From: Clostridia bacterium
GTDB taxonomy: Bacteria; Bacillota; Clostridia; Oscillospirales; CAG-382
Direction of reading: 5' to 3'
DNA length: 45,041 bases
Assembly: GCA_017434845.1 (NCBI GenBank)
Contig: JAFSGD010000016.1
Span: 1 to 45,041, forward strand
The notes under the pieces are model-generated. The model made no database searches. It worked only from the letters and a program-made list of their open reading frames with translations, and was not told where the DNA came from. Shown in pieces: positions 41,659 through 45,041 of this stretch (its first letter is position 1; every line of letters starts with the position of its first letter). Position numbers and translations under genes: made by a program.

Positions 41659-41687
41659 ATTATAACATTCAATCATGGTGAAGTCAA
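41659..41687 (-). promoter_or_regulatory. Promoter of the Ig-like lipoprotein gene
   Basis: Minus strand TTGACT (41682-41687), 17-base spacer, TATAAT (41659-41664). The leader holds AAAAGGAGG (41636-41644) and the 4-codon ORF 41612-41626. Confidence 0.78.
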
Positions 41688-41769
41688 TAGAATATAGTTT
41701 ATTTTGTCAAAACACACAGATTCTCGCAACTGCTTTTGTGTAAAGTCGATAACCCGCGACAGCTTTTTG

Positions 41770-42879
41770 CTAAGAATTGTCCTTTAAAAGCTTTGCATAG
41801 GCATCGGCAAAGCATAGAATTGCGTTTTCGGCTTCGGTCATATTATTGCCGCAGGAGCCCACCTCAAGAATAACGCTTCCCTTGGTAAGCGCTTGGTTAA
41901 AGGCGGCGGTGCGAAGGTTTATCGGGCGCATAAGGGTTGGGAACAGTCCGTTTATTTCGTTTTGCAAATAGGTTGCAAAGGTTAGGTTATCACGCCAGTT
42001 GGGGTGGCTTGCGCCGCCCTGATCGGTGCCGATAACAAGCATTAGCTGTGCGCATTTTTCGCCGTTGATTTCGGTTAGCGGCTTTATGTTCTTGCCCGAG
42101 GAATCAAAAACAGAATCGCGGTGAACGTCGATAACGTATTTGATGCTCGGGTATTCGGAAAGCGCCTTTTGAATACCCTTGCGCGAGTTAACGTAGGCTT
42201 GGTTGAAATCGCTTTTGTCATACATCGTTTTGTCGTGAACCGCGTTTATGCCAAGCTCTTTAAGCCGTTTGCAGAGAACCTCGCCGACGTGTACAACGGT
42301 TTTTTCTTCATCGTGCGAGCGGTATCCGTCTTGCGGATTATAGAATTCATAGCCCGCGGGAAGATAGCTTTCGGTTCCGTGGGTGTGAACGATAAGCACC
42401 AACGGCTCGTCGGTTATTTCGGTTTTTATGGGATAATCGCGCTCGAGAAAGCTTTTTAGGTTAACCGAATATTTGGTTCGGTTAAGCAGATTCATTTCGG
42501 GCGTTTCGCCGAGCTCATACCAACAAAGGTTGCTTGGGTAAACGGGCTTGTCGCCCTCGCCGGGAATCGGCTCGGGAATCGGGTTTTCGGGCTCGTATTC
42601 GCCGTTGCTTTCGGGCTCGGAGCTTTCATCGGGCTGTTCTTCCTCATCTTTTGCCGTTGGGGTGAATTTACCCGAGCCGATAGGAAACAGCGGGCGATTT
42701 GATTCCTCGGGCTCGGGATCGGGCAAAAGCAAAGCCGCGGCTTGTCCCGTCATTTTCGGCAGCATGGCGGCAAGGTGAGGAATAGCGGCAAGCGCCGAAA
42801 CGAATAAGATCGCCGAAAGAATAAGGCAAAACCATTTCAGCAACGCCTGCCTTTGCGCAACGGTAAGCTTTGTTTTCAT
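41770..42879 (-). CDS. spoIIP: Stage II sporulation protein P
   Basis: 369 residues from ATG 42879. One membrane helix near the N-terminus (about 13-35) is followed by a Pro/Glu/Ser-rich linker and the amidase/endopeptidase domain. Conserved segments are VLIVHTHGTESYLPAG (zinc His), GEVLCKRLKELGINAVHD, YVIDVHRDS and GSVILEVGSCGNN with the catalytic Glu. SpoIIP degrades peptidoglycan with SpoIID and SpoIIM during engulfment of the forespore. It follows gpr by 53 bases, the standard gpr-spoIIP arrangement. Confidence 0.95.
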   Translation of the reverse strand: MKTKLTVAQRQALLKWFCLILSAILFVSALAAIPHLAAMLPKMTGQAAALLLPDPEPEESNRPLFPIGSGKFTPTAKDEEEQPDESSEPESNGEYEPENPIPEPIPGEGDKPVYPSNLCWYELGETPEMNLLNRTKYSVNLKSFLERDYPIKTEITDEPLVLIVHTHGTESYLPAGYEFYNPQDGYRSHDEEKTVVHVGEVLCKRLKELGINAVHDKTMYDKSDFNQAYVNSRKGIQKALSEYPSIKYVIDVHRDSVFDSSGKNIKPLTEINGEKCAQLMLVIGTDQGGASHPNWRDNLTFATYLQNEINGLFPTLMRPINLRTAAFNQALTKGSVILEVGSCGNNMTEAENAILCFADAYAKLLKDNS

Positions 42880-42932
42880 ATAATTATCACATCCTTGATA
42901 ATATATATGCAAACGGCTTTGAAAATATGATA

Positions 42933-43838
42933 TCAACCGATAAATTCGTTAATTTCGTTCGGGCTCATCTTGTGTATCGCCATGTTAAGTGCATCGGCAA
43001 TAAGCTTTGCGGCGGCTTCGGTTATAACGTCGCTTTCCTTTGGGGTAACAAACATCGTGCTTTCGCTTCCCGTGGCAAGCGATTTGGCGATCTGCTCGAA
43101 TCGTTCTGCGCTGATCTCGCCAAGCTCATCCTCCAAAACGTCAAGCGCAAGTGTTGCCGCGTCAACAACGGTCGGAACACCGATAGAAACAACGGGCGCA
43201 CCGAGATATTCGGCGTTAAGCTCGCGCCGCTTGTTCGAAACGCCCGATCCGGGGCTGATTCCGCTGTTTGATATTTGAATTGTGGTTGCAAGCCGTTCGA
43301 GCCTGCGCGATGCAAGCGCATCGATAAGGATGATGCATTTCGGCTTGATGTTTTCGGCAACGCTTTTGATTATTTCGGCACTTTCAATGCCGGTTTGTCC
43401 AAGAACTCCGGGCGCAATGGCGGCAACACATTCGAAGCCCGCGGTTTTATAAAGCGAGGGGTCAAGCTCTTGCAAATGCCTTGTTACAAGCAATCGCTTA
43501 ACCGCCTTTGGCCCTATTGAATCGGCGGTTATGGCATCGTTGCCAAGCCCCGCTATAAGCACACAACCGCTTTCATCGGGAACAAGCGCGCAAAGCTCCC
43601 TTGAAAGCTGTTGGGAGATAACGCAAGCGCGCGAGCGCTCCTCCTGCCAAAACCTGCCGATTTCAAGCGTTGTATAAATGCCCGCCTTCTTGCCCGAAAG
43701 ACGCTCGCCCTCGCCCGATAAAATTTCGGCGCGTGTGATTTTAATTCCGTTTAAGGTCTCTTCCTTTGCGGTTATTCCCGATTCCTCGCCCCTCAGTTCC
43801 TTTACTTCAAGCGCAAGATCGGTTCTTTTTTCAAACAT
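42933..43838 (-). CDS. gpr: Germination protease GPR
   Basis: 301 residues. Family segments MFEKRTDLALEVKEL at the N-terminus (region removed on activation), VLIAGLGNDAITADSIGPKAV, IAPGVLGQTGIES, IILIDALASRRLERLATTIQI and VSIGVPTVVDAATLALD are clear. The protease degrades small acid-soluble spore proteins at germination and is made inactive during sporulation. It lies divergently from rpsT, as in other Firmicutes; an SD AAAGGAGCG precedes the ATG at 43838. Confidence 0.96.
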   Translation of the reverse strand: MFEKRTDLALEVKELRGEESGITAKEETLNGIKITRAEILSGEGERLSGKKAGIYTTLEIGRFWQEERSRACVISQQLSRELCALVPDESGCVLIAGLGNDAITADSIGPKAVKRLLVTRHLQELDPSLYKTAGFECVAAIAPGVLGQTGIESAEIIKSVAENIKPKCIILIDALASRRLERLATTIQISNSGISPGSGVSNKRRELNAEYLGAPVVSIGVPTVVDAATLALDVLEDELGEISAERFEQIAKSLATGSESTMFVTPKESDVITEAAAKLIADALNMAIHKMSPNEINEFIG

Positions 43839-43915
43839 AAAACGCTCCTTTTTATAAACGGTTTAAAATAATTTACCCATAAAAGAAATTTTTTATAATT
43901 TTTTGCTTTTACCTA

Positions 43916-43944
43916 TTGCAAAAAGGAAAAAAGTGTGGTATTAT
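43916..43944 (+). promoter_or_regulatory. Promoter of rpsT
   Basis: TTGCAA (43916-43921), 17-base spacer, TATTAT (43939-43944). Confidence 0.72.
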
Positions 43945-43981
43945 AACATGGTTCCAAAATTCAAAGGGAGGTGCAAAGTGC

Positions 43982-44245
43982 ATGCCTAACATCAAATCTG
44001 CTAAAAAGCGTGTTAAAGTAACTAAGGTAAAAACGCTTCAGAACAAGATGTTCAAATCCGCGCTCAAGACTTCTGTTAAGAAATATAAGTCTGCTGTTGC
44101 CGAGGGTAACAAAGAACTCGCGGAAAAGACCTATCTTGAAGCTGTCGGCATGGTCGACAGGGCTGTCTCCAAGGGCATTATCCACAAGAACAATGCCGCT
44201 CGTAAGAAGAGCCAGTACACTAAGCTTCTCAACGGTTTAGCCTAA
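43982..44245 (+). CDS. rpsT: 30S ribosomal protein S20
   Basis: 87 residues from ATG 43982, 10 bases after AGGGAGG; longer readings upstream have no support and S20 begins MPNIKSAKKRVK. The protein is basic and helical, with NKMFKSALKTSVKKY and KGIIHKNNAARKKSQYTKL. It binds the 5' domain of 16S rRNA in the small subunit. It sits divergently beside gpr and is followed by three tRNA genes. Confidence 0.98.
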   Translation: MPNIKSAKKRVKVTKVKTLQNKMFKSALKTSVKKYKSAVAEGNKELAEKTYLEAVGMVDRAVSKGIIHKNNAARKKSQYTKLLNGLA

Positions 44246-44252
44246 GTAATAG

Positions 44253-44288
44253 TTTAAGGCGGCATAAGCCGATTATCGCCGCCTTAAA
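44253..44288 (+). terminator. Hairpin after rpsT
   Basis: 11-bp stem TTTAAGGCGGC / GCCGCCTTAAA with a 14-base loop but only a weak U run, so some transcription may continue into the tRNA genes, 7 bases downstream. Confidence 0.65.
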
Positions 44289-44294
44289 TAATAC

Positions 44295-44368
44295 GCGGGT
44301 GTAGTTCAATGGTAGAATCCCAGCCTTCCAAGCTGGTCGCGCGGGTCCGATTCCCGTCACCCGCTCCA
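44295..44368 (+). tRNA. tRNA-Gly(TCC)
   Basis: Acceptor stem GCGGGTG / CACCCGC, anticodon loop CTTCCAA with anticodon TCC, T loop TTCGATTC-like (TCCGATTC), and an encoded CCA end. Discriminator base T. Confidence 0.96.
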
Positions 44369-44428
44369 GTTTTTCGGGTTATAACCGTTAAAAACACGAA
44401 TTTCGAGTGAGACCGAAATTCAAAAAAT

Positions 44429-44505
44429 GTGCCTTTAGCTCAGCTGGATAGAGCAACTGCCTTCTAAGCAGTAGGTCGGGGGTTCGAGTCCCTCAAGGCA
44501 CGCCA
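44429..44505 (+). tRNA. tRNA-Arg(TCT)
   Basis: Acceptor stem GTGCCTT / AAGGCAC, anticodon loop CTTCTAA with anticodon TCT, T arm GTTCGAGTC, discriminator G and encoded CCA. Confidence 0.96.
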
Positions 44506-44508
44506 TAT

Positions 44509-44586
44509 GGTGGCTGTAGCTCAGCTGGTTAGAGTACCAGGTTGTGGCCCTGGGGGTCGCCGGTTCGAACCCGGTCAGCCACCCCA
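44509..44586 (+). tRNA. tRNA-His(GTG)
   Basis: Acceptor stem GTGGCTG / CAGCCAC preceded by G-1 (44509), which pairs with discriminator C (44583) as required for HisRS. Anticodon loop TTGTGGC with GTG, T arm GTTCGAAC, encoded CCA. Confidence 0.96.
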
Positions 44587-44587
44587 G

Positions 44588-44621
44588 AAAAAACTCTTGT
44601 TCTTTCGAACAAGAGTTTTTT
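44588..44621 (+). terminator. Terminator of the tRNA cluster
   Basis: 15-bp stem AAAAAACTCTTGTTC / GAACAAGAGTTTTTT with a TTTC loop, 1 base after the tRNA-His CCA. Confidence 0.92.
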
Positions 44622-44623
44622 CA

Positions 44624-44796
44624 GTTATATTCGCCTTCGGCGAGTTATATTGCTTCGCAGTGATATTTAGGCTACGCCTAAGTGATATTGCCCTTCGGGC
44701 AGTTAAGAGGCGAATATAATATCACTTTTGCGTAAGCAAAAATATCACTATGCCGTAAGGCGTAATATCACTCTGTGCGATAGCACAGAATATCAC
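44624..44796. repeat. Ladder of nested hairpins built from GTGATATT / AATATCAC units
   Basis: Left half: GT(T/G)ATATT at 44624, 44644, 44660 and 44682, each followed by a hairpin with a TTC or TAC triloop (stems CGCC, GC, TAGGC, GCCC). Right half: AATATCAC at 44718, 44741, 44764 and 44789, separated by hairpins with GTAA or GATA loops (stems TTTGC, TATGCC, TCTGTGC). The 8-base units of the left half are complementary, in nested order, to those of the right half, so the whole folds into one long stem with side hairpins facing each other. Stem sequences differ between units while spacers and loops are kept. No ORF was found within it. It lies between the tRNA terminator and the promoter of the next gene. 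Confidence 0.9.
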
Positions 44797-44803
44797 TAAT
44801 CCC

Positions 44804-44832
44804 TTGAAACTCCGTCGCTTTTATGCTATAAT
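44804..44832 (+). promoter_or_regulatory. Promoter of the final lipoprotein gene
   Basis: TTGAAA (44804-44809), 17-base spacer, TATAAT (44827-44832), 8 bases after the hairpin ladder. Confidence 0.82.
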
Positions 44833-44852
44833 AGACCCAAGGCGGTGATATG

Positions 44853-45041
44853 ATGAAAAGATTTGTTTCAATAATTGTTGTTTTTATGCTGTTGTTTTCT
44901 CTTTCTGCTTGCTCTGATAAAGCTGTCAAGGGCAGTGTTGTTCGTGAATCTACCTATGGCAACGCAGAACTTGATATAATGCCACAAAAACTTATGGAAA
45001 ATATCATAGTTGGTGATACGGTTTTAGTTACAATCGGTGAC
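44853..45041 (+). CDS. Lipoprotein, N-terminal part only
   Basis: 63 residues are visible before the window ends. A GGCGGTGAT sequence, which can pair with the 16S 3' end, precedes two adjacent ATG codons (44850 and 44853); either may be used. The signal peptide MKRFVSIIVVFMLLFSL leads to the lipobox SLSAC (Cys near residue 20). The mature part begins SDKAVKGSVVRESTYGNAELDIM. No domain could be assigned from this fragment. Confidence 0.75.
   Translation, partial: MKRFVSIIVVFMLLFSLSACSDKAVKGSVVRESTYGNAELDIMPQKLMENIIVGDTVLVTIGD

Noticed and set aside
44624-44796. CRISPR array
   Set aside because: The repeat units are 8 bases and inverted in the second half, the spacers are self-complementary hairpins, and no cas gene is near.
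1-45041. Prophage, insertion sequence or integrative element
   Set aside because: No integrase, transposase, phage structural gene or conjugation gene was found; the tRNA cluster shows no attachment-site duplication within the window.

Overview
The window looks like a chromosomal piece of an uncultured, endospore-forming, Gram-positive anaerobe of the class Clostridia, probably an Oscillospirales/Ruminococcaceae-like gut bacterium. The signs are spore genes (gpr, spoIIP, a CotF-like coat protein), whiA, a PerR/rubrerythrin oxidative-stress pair, Na+-translocating decarboxylase subunits, secreted dockerin proteins with a cohesin-like partner, consensus sigma-A promoters (TTGACA-N17-TATAAT type) and many lipoproteins with strong AGGAGG ribosome binding sites. 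The taxonomic call is inference. No phage, integrase, transposase or CRISPR array was seen.

Layout. 1-1742: tail of one dockerin protein and two tandem, nearly identical-ended secreted dockerin proteins. 1796-9795: a multidrug-type ABC exporter, an ADP-ribosylglycohydrolase-like protein, a three-gene operon (DUF805 membrane protein and two lipoproteins), a Gfo/Idh/MocA oxidoreductase and an ECF sigma factor with its membrane partner. 9881-14100: PAP2-family membrane protein, perR-rbr, a YgiQ-type radical SAM protein and a VOC protein. 14151-21971 (minus): operon murB-whiA-dnaE-PBP1A, in which dnaE carries an in-frame TAG and whiA is short. 22158-26042: cohesin-like/dockerin protein, small export protein, a Gfo/Idh/MocA-like protein and a small dockerin protein. 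26151-30373 (minus): AEC transporter, chagasin-like lipoprotein and the tldD-pmbA pair. 30593-36939: Na+-pump decarboxylase beta and gamma subunits, malQ, another oxidoreductase, mnmM and two tandem histidine phosphatases. 37096-41574: lipoprotein, spore-coat pair, and a polar amino-acid ABC importer whose binding protein appears circularly permuted. 41770-45041: spoIIP, gpr, rpsT, tRNA-Gly/Arg/His, an elaborate ladder of hairpin repeats and the start of another lipoprotein.

Functional links. The dockerin and cohesin-like proteins suggest that non-catalytic secreted proteins are assembled at the cell surface. perR and rbr form an autoregulated peroxide-defence unit. gpr and spoIIP next to rpsT is the usual Firmicutes spore locus. 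murB, whiA, dnaE and PBP1A link wall synthesis, division/sporulation control and replication.

The most notable signals are the nested hairpin ladder at 44624-44796, the lobe-swapped amino-acid binding protein at 38677-39540, and the amber codon in the otherwise intact dnaE at 18044-18046. Promoter, operator and terminator calls come from reading the sequence by eye.
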